A DNA stretch of 64,000 nucleotides from Sitta carolinensis (Eukaryota > Chordata > Aves > Passeriformes > Sittidae): positions 2,990,001 to 3,054,000 of the forward strand of contig CM063292.1 in NCBI GenBank assembly GCA_032173965.1, in the 5' to 3' direction. Numbering within the stretch: the stretch's first letter is position 1; each line of letters opens with the position of its first letter. Positions 34,690 through 45,640 of this stretch are shown here, in pieces. The notes beneath the pieces are model-generated. The model did no database searches. It had not been told where the DNA came from and saw only the letters and a program-made list of their open reading frames with translations. The position numbers were made by a program, and so were the translations under genes.

Positions 34690-35560
34690 TTCGCAGGCAG
34701 GCCTGAAACCAACCTCTGTCCCCAACTTCAGCGAAAGTGAAGTTATTTTATAATTTGGGAGAGCAAGAGCAAGCTAAATGAGTGGTCTGAGGGCACATCA
34801 TTTTGCTTTTCATCTGATCAAGAAAAGATCCATCTCAGTCCCATCAGCAGTGGAGATATTCTTGTGCACTGCAGCTCCAGAGTCTCAGAAAATGGAATAT
34901 CATGCACACTATTAGAGCTCCAAATTTTAGCTGAGAAATGGTGATGAATAGGGAATTACTGGTCAGAGCTATTACAGGTATCTGCTATAAATGGAAACAA
35001 TAAAAAACCTTCTATAAAAATTAAAAGATGTTAAATAACCCATAGTGAGTCATTCCACTGCTCAATGTCATCTTCATTTCTGTTTATTTCCTGCATACTT
35101 TAGCTTAAGGTAAATAATTAATTACTCCTACTAAGTTTTGGGTTGGTTTTTTTTTTTTTTTTAAATCAGTTTAAATATACTATTCAAAATTCATGGAATT
35201 CTAACTGGACAAATAGATTCACAAGAAAGCTTCATTTTTTTTTTTCTGACCTGAGCAGCAGAATTCTAATTCAAAGACTCAAAGATTAAACTTTCCATCA
35301 CTACCTGTTGCTTTGCAAGATGTATGGCCTGGAAACTCATCGCTGAAGCTAATGAAGAGAAGGCATATGAACAATTATTTAGTTTTCTTTCTTAAAAATG
35401 AATTTATTATAGAAATTCCCACTCCTTTCTTCTCTTCTTGTCAATGCTGCTCACAACAGCATGTATAATAAACTCATTCAAGTTACAGAAAATACATTAC
35501 AATGCCTGAGGCAGAAATAAGCTTTGCTCAGGAGGCTAAAAATAGGTGGAAGACCAGGAT
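34690..35560. promoter_or_regulatory. Candidate conserved non-coding cluster
   Basis: This A/T-rich block has no transposon, only a T run at 35151-35161 and another near 35237. Features include CTTTTCATCTGATCAAG, GGGAATTACTGG, GTAAATAATTAATTACTCC near 35110 (adjacent TAATTA cores) and ATTAAAC. The texture resembles the other candidate regulatory blocks. Evidence is composition and motif density. Confidence 0.28.
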
Positions 35561-36659
35561 AAGGTAAAATCCCAGAAAAACTCATGGCAAAGTAACTCTC
35601 ATATTCCTAGAGTCTTCTCTCAATGCTTCCTAGCCCATCCCAGCCATGGTGGGGAATGGCATCCTGGAATTTTGGACCAGTCAGTTGGATTTCCTTCCTA
35701 ACCCCATTGCCTGGCTCAGTGCTGCTGCCAAATTTCCAGCCTGTTCTGACCAACAGATGCCAAGAAGATGGCATTTAGAGGACGTTTTTTCTGTAAGCTG
35801 ACTGTTTCCAGGTCAAAATTAATCTCTAGAGGAATTCAATGTTTGTTTTTTTCTTTGCATGCTCCACTCAAATGCTCCAGCTCTGGGGTGTAACCCCCAG
35901 GTTTTTGAGCAAGTCCCAGTTCAAGAATCCAGCACAAACCACAAGGCAAATATTTGATGGGCAAAAGATCCAATTACCCATGTGGGCAGCATGCCAAACA
36001 TCAGGGGCCATGCTCTCACCCTTTCCCAAGACATCAGGGCATGTCTAATGTTTTCTCAGGAGCCAGGACACAAGATTTGTTTCAGCCTCGAGATGTTGAG
36101 CTGCAATCAGAGTTTCACTCTGCAAATTGAGGGTGCAGGCTCACAGCTCTCGTAGGCAAAGCTCATCCTGCCTTTTGGAGCCCTCCATCCCTGCCAGGCT
36201 CCTGCCAGCAGAGAGGGAGCTGAGGCAGGCAGAGGAGCCATCCCCAGAGCTGACAGAGGGATAAACAGGTAGGAACAGTGAGAAACCCCAAAAGAAATAT
36301 TGCAGAGATCCAGGCTGCAAAGATCACGTTGCAGAGATTGATGTTTGACCCCTGGAGCTGTTTTCTGCAGTTGGAGACAGCACGCTGTGTTCCAGACCCC
36401 ATCCCAGGAAAGCCAAGGGGATGCAATCAAGCTTAGGATGAAAATTGAAATATTTTACACCCGAGGAAGAAAACAGTCTTTTGGTTTTGTTGTTTTTTTT
36501 ATTTCCCCCAACTAATCCTGCTGCTCGTTCCTCCCTTCTCTCCTCACCATCTCCCACCCTGGCAATTCCACCACCCTTTCCAGCCTGAGCACTGCTCTGC
36601 TCTGAGCAAACAAGTGCTTTACGAGCAAACTCCAGCACAGAGAAACACAGAGAGAAAAC
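35561..36659. other. Unique non-coding DNA
   Basis: No gene or mobile element is recognised. A T run lies near 36492. Confidence 0.5.
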
Positions 36660-36965
36660 TCTGGTTAACTTTAATTAAGTTTGCATTACTTTTCCCAGTA
36701 GGACCTCAAATTTAATGGTATTACGTTTTAAACTGTTTGGCAAGTCTTGAGAAAACAGTTTAGTGCATTTCACTAATAAAAACAAAAGCTGTGTAATAAA
36801 CCCAGCCTCTGTTGAACCAAAATAAGAAGACATTGATCCTTCTGAGCGTGCAGAAATTTCTTTTGAAAGATGACACTGTTGACTGTGTGCTGGGACTGAG
36901 GGTTTCTTTTCCAGTTTGTCCTTATTTTGTCCTGACTCAAGCAAAATTGCCACCCTCTCCATTGT
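36660..36965. promoter_or_regulatory. Candidate conserved non-coding element
   Basis: TTAATTAA at 36671-36678 is followed by GTTTGCATTAC, AAATTTAATGGTATTACG, CATTTCACTAATAAAAAC and GTGTAATAAACCC. The block is repeat-free and A/T-rich. Function is inferred. Confidence 0.28.
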
Positions 36966-37829
36966 GAACCTGAGTAAAGAAAGGGGGCAGGAATTGCACT
37001 AGCACCTTGGAGGGACAGTTTTAAAATAAATTTTAATTCCTTTTTTTTTTTTTAATTTGAAGACCCATAAAAATTATCTTCTGCTTGGGATCACAACAAG
37101 GAGGGGAGTAAGGAAAGCTGCACTCCTTGCATCCTGCTCCTTTCTCTCCTGCATCCCGAGTCATGAAGAGCAGAGCCCTGGATATGCAGGGATGGGACAG
37201 AGAAGCTCATTTAGAGGTCAGAAACACCAAGTGTGACCACTGGATGACACCCCAGCTATCCCCACTGACCCTCTACTGGGAACAGGAAATTGCTGGATAT
37301 CACTTCTGGTAAATGCTGACTTAGTGGTGAGTAAGAGCCTGGTCCAGAGCCCGATGGAGAGGATGGAAAAGGTGTCCCCTGACTCCAGTGACCTTTGGAC
37401 GAGTCCCTGACATGCTGGGGCTGGGACTGCTGCAGCTCTGCTGCAAAGAGAAGGCACAGAGAGGCTGGCAGGAGCTGAGCTCCTCTGCTCTAGGTGAGGG
37501 CAGCGATTCAGAGACCTTGCTAAAGGGTCAGGATGGACCCAGCTGCTGGGAAGGACAGAGGGAGACCTCAGGGCATCCCCTGTCACCACTGCAGAGGGAT
37601 GGCAAGGCTCGAAGGTGGCTCCTCCCTGCCCTGCCCTGGGCTCCCTGGGATGTGTGACCCCAGATAACGCCAGGTCAAGGGAGAACATTTTCTCCCGCAG
37701 TGACCTTGGGTCCATCCTGTGAAATGAGACACCCAAAGCTGTGCGGGGCCCGCTCCAAAGCTCACTGAAACGAGCAGGAATGTTTCCATTGGCTTGCCTG
37801 GGCACTGGATCTCTAAATATTTGGTAACT
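36966..37829. other. Unique DNA, G/C-richer 37.2-37.8 kb
   Basis: A T run lies at about 37041-37053. From 37,200 to 37,800 the composition is G/C-rich with a 204-codon open frame on the minus strand (37218-37832). The frame has a Ser/Pro/Arg-rich, low-complexity look and no recognisable domain, so I regard it as probably non-coding. Confidence 0.4.
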
Positions 37830-38240
37830 CAAATCTAAAATGAAAGCTTTTTTTGAAGCTTTAATTAAATTCCTGTGCTAATTCAGAAAAAGGATCATTT
37901 CAAGGTCAAGGACACTGCAATTATTTCTTTTAAATCTTCTTATGACTCACTGTTTATGGGCTTGACTCTCATTTTTTTTTTCCCCTTAAAGTTACTGCAA
38001 AGATCCTTATTTAAACTATAAATCGAATTAAAACCTCACGTTTAATATTTAGTTATGATGTGGTTAAAAATGTTATGTGCCAGGCAGTTGCTCCTTTATT
38101 TGCTTACAATGTTGTCTTTAATGAATGCCAAACCCATGCAGCTCAAATGAGCAAGCAGATGCCAAGTTATTAACAATTATTACCTTTTTACAGTAATTTT
38201 TGGCAGCCTTTCACTTTTTTGGTGGTCTAATAATTTCAAA
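37830..38240. promoter_or_regulatory. Candidate conserved non-coding element
   Basis: Transposon-free sequence holds GCTTTAATTAAATTCC, CAAGGTCAAGGACAC (orphan nuclear-receptor type TCAAGGTCA word), TTATTTAAACTATAAATCG, TTAATATTTAGTTATGATG, AATGTTATG, and GTTATTAACAATTATTACC near 38167. Many overlapping homeodomain, NR and FOX words occur, while the sequence just left is G/C-rich and unremarkable. Enhancer role is inference. Confidence 0.33.
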
Positions 38241-40059
38241 ACAGGGAACTTTGAAATATTACACCCATCCCAAACAGCGCTGTGGATTGGTCGACTTCCT
38301 CTTTTCTGACTTATTCCAACTTGTTTCCTATTGTGAAATATTTTTCCACCCAACATTTGCCCAGCATGGAGTGAGGTTTACCCCTGCAGCTAAAAGCCAT
38401 CTTCCTGATGAAAAATAACAGCTCCAGAGGTCTGCAGACCATGTCCAACTACTGTGTGCAGCTCACAGAAAGGACAGGCAAGAGCCCAGGGCAGGACTCA
38501 AAGGGAGCCCTGAGCTCACTCTCAAGGAAAACAAAAATCGATGAAATTAATCTCCCAAATCAGGAGAAAGGCTGCCATGTCAAGGGCAGCGTTTACAGTC
38601 CCAGGTGAGGCCTCTGGCTCTGCTAAAACAAAGCAAAAAAATCCCTAAAAACCCCCAGGGTCTTTGCTGAAGGCTTGAGAGCTCCTCAGAGCACGGAGCT
38701 GGTTTAAGCTGGGTTCATCTCCACCCAGCTCACAGTTTTGGGGTGTGAGCAGGGACCTGCCATCCTCTGAGGTGCCCTTTTCCATCCCAGCTCTTCTGCT
38801 GCTCTTTGTAGGTTCTCCAGAGCCAGTTTGGATGGTGCTGGCTGGGAGCAGGCAGGGCTCAGCCACGCTGCACCCACACGGGAGATGTGGCTCCTTTCCA
38901 GTGTCCCTCTCATTTTTGTGTCTCTCCATTCCCCACGAATGGCAAACTCTCCAGTTCTCTTGGCTTTTCAAGGGTTTCTCTTGGTTTGTTTGGTTTTGGT
39001 GCTTAGATTTTGCTGTGGAAGCAACCTTGTCTTCTGCTGGCACTCAGGTGTTGCATCTTCCCAAAGCAAAGCTTTCACTTTTCATTTCTTGTTGGAAAGA
39101 AAAAACGCTTAACTGTGTTCATTAAATTACAGGAAACCCCCCTGGCAATGACATCATTTTATAAATAATATTGTTGATAATGGTCAAAACCTATGAAAAA
39201 CATGGAAAAACCCTGGAAGGCTGTGGTGGTGCCATGATCACAGTGGGGAGGAACTCACACATGTGGATTTGTGTGGGCAGTGGCATTTAAGAACCAGCTT
39301 TTCCTCCCTCCTGCCATCCTAAATATGAATTAGCATCCTCTTGGCTCGGGACACATGCCCAGAAACCTTGACTGTGAAGCTGCAGCAGGATGGAAAACAG
39401 GGTTGGGCTGGAAGTCACAAAAATAGTGGTGTTCACTCCTGAATGGCAGAAGAGCTCGTGCTGCCCTCTCCAAAGCTCGAGGACCGTGGCCAAATTCAGG
39501 ATTGGTGTTAACTGGGCACCTCCTGCTTTTCTCAGGTTCAGATTTGACCTCCCCTGTTTATAAACCCTGGTGTTAACGCTGCTCTGGATCTGCCAATCAT
39601 TTTTACTGTGATAATTACTCCTCTCACAGCAGTGCCTTCGTTTCCATGGGTTTCCAGAGGCTGATGAGTTTTCCAGCTCCTCTGGAGCCAGCACAAATGC
39701 CTCTTTCTCTGTGCTGGAGACTTTTCCAGTCCCACTGTGGACACTTGAACAAGGCAGAATGGGCTTATGCAGAACCCCAAGTTTGTCACCGCATTGGCAG
39801 AAGAAAGTGTTCAATTTTTTGGTTGATAGTCACCAAACATGTCACTAAAAAGAGGCCAGAAAAACACCTTGAACGATGGTCATTTGGGTCTGAAGGTTTT
39901 AATTTTTTATCTTCATGTCTTGGGCACTGATGTTTACTGGAAGTTTCTGGGTGGGAATTTTGTATCACTATTGAAACAACCTGATCCCTTTTCCTTTTTT
40001 ATTCTTGGATGAGAATATTTCGGGGCAAAACAACTTTACCAGCATTTCATGTATTTTAA
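38241..40059. other. Unique non-coding DNA
   Basis: No gene or mobile element is recognised in this 1.8-kb stretch. Open frames up to 175 codons (minus strand, 39.3-39.8 kb) have no recognisable domain and lack clear splice context. Confidence 0.45.
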
Positions 40060-40460
40060 GTTAATTTGTCAGTTGTCATAGATATTAGATTTTTAGGACA
40101 ACAACCAGATGCTGAGCAAAATGAAAATGAAATACTGACCCTTATCATCAGCTATCAAAGCTGCTTGTCTCCCTTTTGTGAGTGTCATATTTCACCCTGA
40201 AGAGAGAGTACATTTTATTTATTTATTACACTCTAGAATACCTCGAGTGGATTAGATCCTGCTCCTCTAACCTAAACACTTGAAGGATATTTCCTATTGC
40301 AAGATGATGTTGCATAACCGAAGCGAGATTTAAAAAGTCACTGGGGTAAAGTCTGTAAAATTTATGGTGTAATTTATTAAAGGGACACAGTCTGCTACTT
40401 TTTATAGTGCTGTGTGTGCCGTGTACAAGGGTAGCAGCACCCCAGTGAGCAGCTCCGGGT
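40060..40460. promoter_or_regulatory. Candidate conserved non-coding element
   Basis: Sites seen are TCF-type ATCAAAG at 40154-40160, C/EBP-like TTGCATAA at 40310-40317, TTTATTTATTTATTACAC near 40216, and GTAATTTATTAAAGG near 40369. CpGs are kept at CTCGAG and CCGAAGCGAG. No repeat family is present. The mixture of retained CpG and A/T-rich factor words is a good sign of constraint, though not proof. Confidence 0.35.
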
Positions 40461-40782
40461 GGGACTGAGAGTCAGCAAAACGTTTCCATTTCCATATGGT
40501 AGCAGTTTATTAGGAAAGCAGTTTATTATGGAAAGGGATTCAAATATTTAAAGTTCCACGGGGAGAAGCCTCCAACACCCCTTTCCCAGATTTCAAAGAG
40601 AATTTTACAGAGGCAAGCTCAGCTCCTGAGCATTCCCATCCTGTCTGCACCAGGAACTTGCCATGCAAATTTGTCCTTCCAACAAAAATCTCGTTGACAC
40701 CGGGGACAAGCAGCCACTGCAGATTTGTTTTCTCCAGAATATGCTGGGAGCAAGGAAAACCTGTAAGTAAAACCCCAGGGGA
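40461..40782. other. Unique non-coding DNA
   Basis: No feature recognised. The last part leads into the CR1 copy. Confidence 0.45.
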
Positions 40783-40955
40783 CAATTTTGCCCAGAGAAG
40801 CTGTGGCTGCCTCACCCCTGGAGGTGTCCAAGGTTGGATGGGGCTTGGAGCCACCTGGGATGGTGGAGGGAGTTCCTGCCCAAGGCAGGGGCTGGCACTG
40901 GAGGAGCTTTAAGGTCCCTTCCAACCCAAACCAGCCTGTGACTCTGATTCTAAGA
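40783..40955 (+). mobile_element. CR1 LINE 3' end
   Basis: 'ttgcccagagaagctgtggctgcc', 'ggaggtgtccaaggttggatggggcttggagcc', 'gttcctgccc', 'tggcactggaggagctttaaggtcccttccaacccaaacc' and a decayed 'cctgtgactctgattcta' tail form the terminal 170 bases of CR1 in plus orientation. Confidence 0.92.
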
Positions 40956-41600
40956 GAACTGGGAACAGCAGTCGCTGAATTCATGAAACCTCTGGAAATT
41001 TATTCTTGATTTTTGGAGCCTGCAACAGCTCAGAAGCCACCACAGCCTGATTTCCTGAGAAACTCCTTCCAAGGTGAAGCTCTCCTGCTTAATAAGCCTT
41101 AACTAATATTGTTATTTCTGCTGCAATTCTGCTCATCAATAATAATGCTCCCCCACGTGATGCAATTAATTCCAGGGCTGCAGCAGCACCTACTTAATCC
41201 AGGATTAAGGCTGCGTCGTGTGAAGCGTTTCACGGACAAATAACAAAGAGTTCCCTTGTAACCATTCCTTTGAAAACAACATTTCCTGTTTCGAGGCTGA
41301 GAAAAAATGAGACCACACAAGATTTACAATGAGGGAAGAATTGATTACAGAGCTTAGCAGCCATTTTCATTTTTTTTAGGTTTATTGTTATTGTTATTGT
41401 TATTATTGGTTTGAGGCTAAATAATTCACGAAGCGTCGACTTCTCGCTTGGACTTTGGAGCTCACAAAGAGCTTTTCATAGCACTGATAATTTTCAGAAG
41501 CTTTAGAACAAGCTGCACACACTAAAATACCTCCCTCTCTTTCACATGTGGTGTTTGCACCCTACCCTGCACCCACTGGAGACTTACAAGAGGTCAGGTT
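40956..41600. promoter_or_regulatory. Candidate regulatory block with CACGTG E-box
   Basis: Within 41,095-41,600 the sequence is repeat-free. It has AATAATGCTC, a CACGTG E-box at 41154-41159 directly before ATGCAATTAATTCC, CTTAATCCAGGATTAAGG (an inverted TTAATCC/GGATTAA pair, an OTX/PITX-type word) near 41193-41210, CGTTTCACGG and ACAAATAACAAAGAG. Several CpGs are retained around 41,215-41,235 and 41,430-41,445. The inverted GGATTA pair is notable. Function is inferred. Confidence 0.33.
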
Positions 41601-43019
41601 TGGTTGGGCAAATTCCTTCGATTTTGTAACCGCTTACAGCTCTGGAGGACACCACGATTATAGCCTTGACAAGCCCAGAAAACATATTTTAGACATTTTC
41701 TTGAAATTGCTCTTGCTGTAATTCCGAGCCCTGTGTAGTTATGGAGTCATGAACTCCACTGCAAGTGAGAAAAAAAGCGAGAAAAAAAATTACCACTGCA
41801 ACCAGGGCAGTGTTTAATCCGAGGTTTTGAGGGTGTTGGCTCTCTGGGCAGGGTTAAAGAGAAGTAGCTTCAAGAGCTCTGCAGCAGCCTCTCAAAACCT
41901 CCCTGAAAATGCCCTGCTGTGCACACTGAGGACATGTGTTGGTTTATTGTGCTCTTCCTACCCCCCAGATGGCTCCAGCATCTTAAAACACATTTCCATC
42001 CTCATCCCAAAAACCCCTCGCTGCCAAACTCACACCCTGGCTATGTCCTTCCCAAGAGTTACTGTCCATTCTCTATGGATAGATTTAAGATTGGGTCAAA
42101 AAAATAATTTATGCTGAATGTGAGGTTTTTATTTTTAAAAAGATTAAATAAATCATCATATTTTAATGATGATGTTTTCCTGAAAAATTATTATCTCTTT
42201 CTCTCTCGTCTTTGAGGTCACTGCAGACAGAGGAGTCCTCCAGGCAGCCTGAGCTCTTCGAATTTTCCTGAAGAATTGAAATTTGAATTGTGCATAGAGA
42301 GGGACAGGTGAAATTCCCTGGAAGAGTGCAGGAGGGGAGCAGGAGGATTCCTAGGGTTCCTCGTTGTTTGTGTCCCTGGCATTTTTCAAAACCCTTCAGA
42401 AATGGAACAGTTTGAGAAAGCCACTGGAGATGTTGGGATCCTTGCAAAGGAGGCATAAATTCAGTGGAAATTCCCCTTCTCTCTCTTACTCCCAGGCACT
42501 TTCTGATATGTGTTCTGAGATTTAGCCACACTCCTCTCTCTTTTTTCTTGCCATGTTCCTTTATTTTGTTCCAATTTTTTGGCCAATTTTTTTTCCCTCT
42601 TCTCCGTGGGGAGGGGATAGAAGGGAGAAAAGGTCATCAAAACCTGTCCCATCACTCTACTTAGAGGCAGAAAGGGTGGCAAAGAGGCTGAGCCTCTGAT
42701 AAAAAAAAACCTTTATCCAGCTGCTGGCAAGGGGCAGAGCCGACCTTCCAGGTCCATCCCACCCTGTCCCTCCAGCACTGAATGTTCCTTGCAAGGTCCA
42801 ACTTTGAGAGGTCTAATTGTTAGTAGTTAATTTATTTATTTATTTTAAACAAAATTAATTTAATAAAAAATTTTAATCGCGCATCCATAACCAACGAAAT
42901 TGGCACAAAATCACACAATCCAGGCCTTAAATGTTGCATTAATCTTTTTGTACTGGAGACTCTGTCCTTAAAAGAAAAAAAAAAAAATTAAATGAATAAA
43001 TAAAAAGGAAATGTGCTGG
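41601..43019. other. Unique non-coding DNA with A/T-rich tracts
   Basis: A TTTA-type microsatellite lies at about 42831-42846 and an A run near 42976-42988. No gene is recognised. Open frames up to 122 codons occur without recognisable domains. Confidence 0.45.
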
Positions 43020-43400
43020 TTCATTTAGAAATGAAGACTGAGAGCAAATAAACAAATTATTTAGGCATTCCAAATCTGTATGCACCAGCCATACTTTAGA
43101 GTAATGCTTCCCCTTCTAAATGAGTCATAAATGGAAAATAAATATTTAGGAGATTTTTATAAGAAAATTGCAAACATGACTAGAATGTGTCGAACATCAC
43201 TTAAAACCCATCAATCCCAGGGTTTATAGCTGGTTATAAACCTGGGCTATGAGCAGCTTCTGGTCTCTATAAAAACGATTTGCCATTTATTAAAATGGCT
43301 GGTTCGTGCATGTAAATAAACTTAGCCTTTATTAAGTGTTTATAAGTGCATCATTAATGGACAGTGCTATTATTCTGCGGCAGGAATGTTGGATTTTGGC
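43020..43400. promoter_or_regulatory. Candidate conserved element enclosing a hairpin
   Basis: Transposon-free A/T-rich sequence contains an exact AP-1 TGAGTCA at 43121-43127, AAATAAATATTTAGG (MEF2-like) near 43137, TTTATAAG, the hairpin at 43216-43246, CTCTATAAAAACG and TTATTAAGTGTTTATAAGTGC. MEF2/HOX-like TATAAA words recur on both strands. Enhancer or structured transcript are both possible; neither is shown. Confidence 0.35.
43216..43246. other. Hairpin-forming inverted repeat, 12-bp stem
   Basis: CCCAGGGTTTATA (43216-43228) and TATAAACCTGGG (43235-43246) are complementary over twelve base pairs with a single bulged G, around a six-base loop GCTGGT. The stem is much longer than expected by chance for such a short loop. 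It may be an RNA hairpin or a pair of inverted TTTATA factor sites. Confidence 0.6.
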
Positions 43401-43573
43401 TTTGCTCCCTGCCAAGAGGAGGATGGCAAGGTGTGTCCCCTTCCCTAGGAACAGCCTGACACGTTTCCATGGGCATCCAAATTCTCCAGCCACACAGGCT
43501 GCAGGCTGGAACAGAGGGATAAACATCTTAGATCCAAATAAAATTTTAAAAAAATAAGCAATAAGAAGCTGCA

Positions 43574-43725
43574 ATCATAGAACCATTTGGCTGGAAATGG
43601 GTCACTGAGCTCAACCATTCCCCCAGCACCTTGTCCCCAAGTGCCACATCCACGTGCCTTTAAAATCCCTCCAGGGTTTGAAAACCCCTCCAGGGTCTGG
43701 ACTCTGCTGCTGTCAGGGCTCAACA
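43574..43725 (-). mobile_element. CR1 LINE 3' fragment, antisense
   Basis: The plus strand reads the complement of a CR1 3' end: 'caatcatagaaccatttggctgg', 'ctcaaccattcccccagcacc', 'gtccccaagtgccacatccacgtgcctttaaaatccctccagggtttg'. Landmarks and order match the antisense CR1 at 6.5 kb. The 5' side is truncated. Confidence 0.85.
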
Positions 43726-43939
43726 ACCAAAGACTTCCCTGAGATCCTTCACACTTTGTCCCTCGGCCATCTCCTGAGTGACCTGGAAATTCGTGGGTGA
43801 GATTTTAAAACGCAAAAATTTTACGGTGCAGGGGAACATAGATGGGACTATCTATGTCAGGTCAGGGTAAATCTAATTCCTGCAGGTAAGGGTTTATTCC
43901 CTGTGGGAGCAATGGCCAAAGACCACCAGCTGCTGTGGT
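43726..43939. other. Unique spacer with small inverted repeat
   Basis: ACATAGAT and ATCTATGT (43836-43857) are 8-bp inverted arms around six bases. Otherwise this is unique sequence leading into the minisatellite. Confidence 0.45.
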
Positions 43940-44995
43940 TTGGGGCAGATCTCAGTGGGTTTGAGCAGATCTCTGTGGGTTTGAGCAGATCTCAGTGGGT
44001 TTGAGCAGATCTCAGTGTTTTTGAGCAGATCTCAGTGGGTTTGAGCAGATCTCAGTGGTTTTGAGCAGATCTCAGTGTTTTTGAACAGATCTCAGTGTTT
44101 TTAAGATCTCAGTGTTTTTTAAGCAGATCTCAGTGTTTTTGAGCAGATCTCAGTGTTTTTGAGCAGATCTCAGTGTTTTTGAGCAGATCTCAGTGTTTTG
44201 AGCAGATCTCAGTGTTTTGAGCAGATCTCAGTGTTTTTGAGCAGATCTCAGTGTTTTTGAGCAGATCTCAGTGTTTTTGAGCAGATCTCACTGTTTTTGA
44301 GCAGATCTCAGTGTTTTTAAGATCTCATGTTTTTGAGCAGATCTCAGTGTTTTTGAACAGATCTCAGTGTTTTTAAGCAGATCTCAGTGTTTTTGAGCAG
44401 ATCTCAGTGTTTTGAGCAGATCTCAGTGTTTTTGAGCAGATCTCAGTGTTTTTGAGCAGATCTCAGTGTTTTGAACAGATCTCAGTGTTTTTGAGCAGAT
44501 CTCAGTGTTTTTGAGCAGATCTCAGTGGTTTTGAGCAGATCTCAGTGTTTTTGAACAGATCCAGTGTTTTTAAGCAGATCTCATGTTTGTTGAGCAGATC
44601 TCAGTGTTTTGAGCAATCTCAGTGTTTTGTAACGATCTCATGTTTTTAAGCAGATTCCAGTTTTTTTAAGATCCATGTTTTTAAAGCAGATCTCAGTGTT
44701 TTTGAAGATCTCAGGTTTTTAACAGATCCAGTGTTTTTGAGCTGATCTCAGTGGTTTTAGCAGATCTCAGTGTTTGAGCAGATCTCAGTTTTTTAAGCAA
44801 TCTCAGTGTTTTTAAGCAGATCTCAGTGGTTTTAAGCAGATCTCAGTGTTTTTGAGCAGATCTCAGTGGTTTTGAGCAGATCTCAGTGTTTTTGAGCAGA
44901 TCTCAGTGTTTTTAAGCAGATCTCAGTGTTTTTAAGCAGATCTCAGTGGTTTTAAGCAGATCTCAGTGTTTTTTGAGCAGATCTCAGTGTTTTTG
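43940..44995. repeat. 1.06-kb minisatellite of a 20-bp unit with BglII sites
   Basis: About 52 tandem copies of a 20-bp unit, GAGCAGATCTCAGTGTTTTT, run without interruption. Almost every copy keeps AGATCT. Variation is mostly in the T-rich half (GTGGGTTT in the first few copies, GTGGTTTT and GTGTTTTT later) and in GAGCAG versus AAGCAG or GAACAG. Between about 44540 and 44800 copies are degraded by small deletions. The array starts and ends abruptly in unique DNA, and no transposon is attached. It is not coding: the unit brings TGA or TAA stops in most frames. I know no family name for it. Confidence 0.97.
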
Positions 44996-45499
44996 CCAGA
45001 CCTGCCCGGCGGTGCTGTGGAGGCAGGGCTGTGGAAGGAGCTCACCCGTGCCTTCAGGGCACATCTTTTGCCTCTCCCAAAGCCCCTCGTGATCTGGGAA
45101 GTGGCCCCGAGGGCACATACCATTGTCCTGAAGTCAAACTTTATTATTCTTGTAAAGAACAGGCTACTTGAGACCTCGTTTTCTTTTGAACCTGGGAGAG
45201 CCCATCTGTGAAGTAAAAAAAATCCTATATATCACCCTGCTAATAAGTTTTCCTCAGCAGTTGCTAAAGTCAAGTGTTAGTCTTCAGCTGGAGTCTCCTT
45301 TAAAAAAATAAATAAAATAAATAAATATATACCACTGGCTAGGAGATGAAAAGTATCCTTTCAGCCACTTTATAAACTTACCTCCCACCCCAAAAAGAAT
45401 TACTATTTCAAGCCATGGAGCAAAAGGGCTGAGATTTCATCAGAGGAGAGAGGGTTTGTAGGGAGGGGATTTTGATCTTTTTAGCCCCTGAATAAAGAT
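44996..45499. other. Unique non-coding DNA
   Basis: The first 120 bases keep several CpGs (CCCGGCGG, CACCCGTG, CCTCGTG, CCCGAGG). Then come A/T-rich words and an AAAT-type patch near 45305-45330. No gene is recognised. Confidence 0.45.
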
Positions 45500-45640
45500 T
45501 TCTTCGATGGGTAATTCAGTGCAGAAAATCAATTAACGCTGTATTAATGTAATGGCTTTTCCTACAAATCTGTCATGTGAAATACCAAGAGAAAACATTT
45601 TTATGATGAGCAGCAGCCTCCAGTTGAGGGGGAATAGGAA
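45500..45640. promoter_or_regulatory. Candidate regulatory A/T-rich block
   Basis: Repeat-free AATCAATTAACGCTG, GTATTAATGTAATGG and TGTCATGTGAAATACC follow in close order. These are homeodomain-like and TGACA (MEIS/TALE-type) words. Inference only. Confidence 0.25.

Noticed and set aside
37218..37832. 204-codon minus-strand frame
   Set aside because: Lies in G/C-rich DNA where long random frames are common. No similarity to any family I recognise and no exon signals.
39287..39814. 175-codon minus-strand frame
   Set aside because: No recognisable similarity and no supporting exon structure.
43836..43857. 8-bp inverted repeat before the minisatellite
   Set aside because: Short arms and six-base loop are expected by chance in a window this size.
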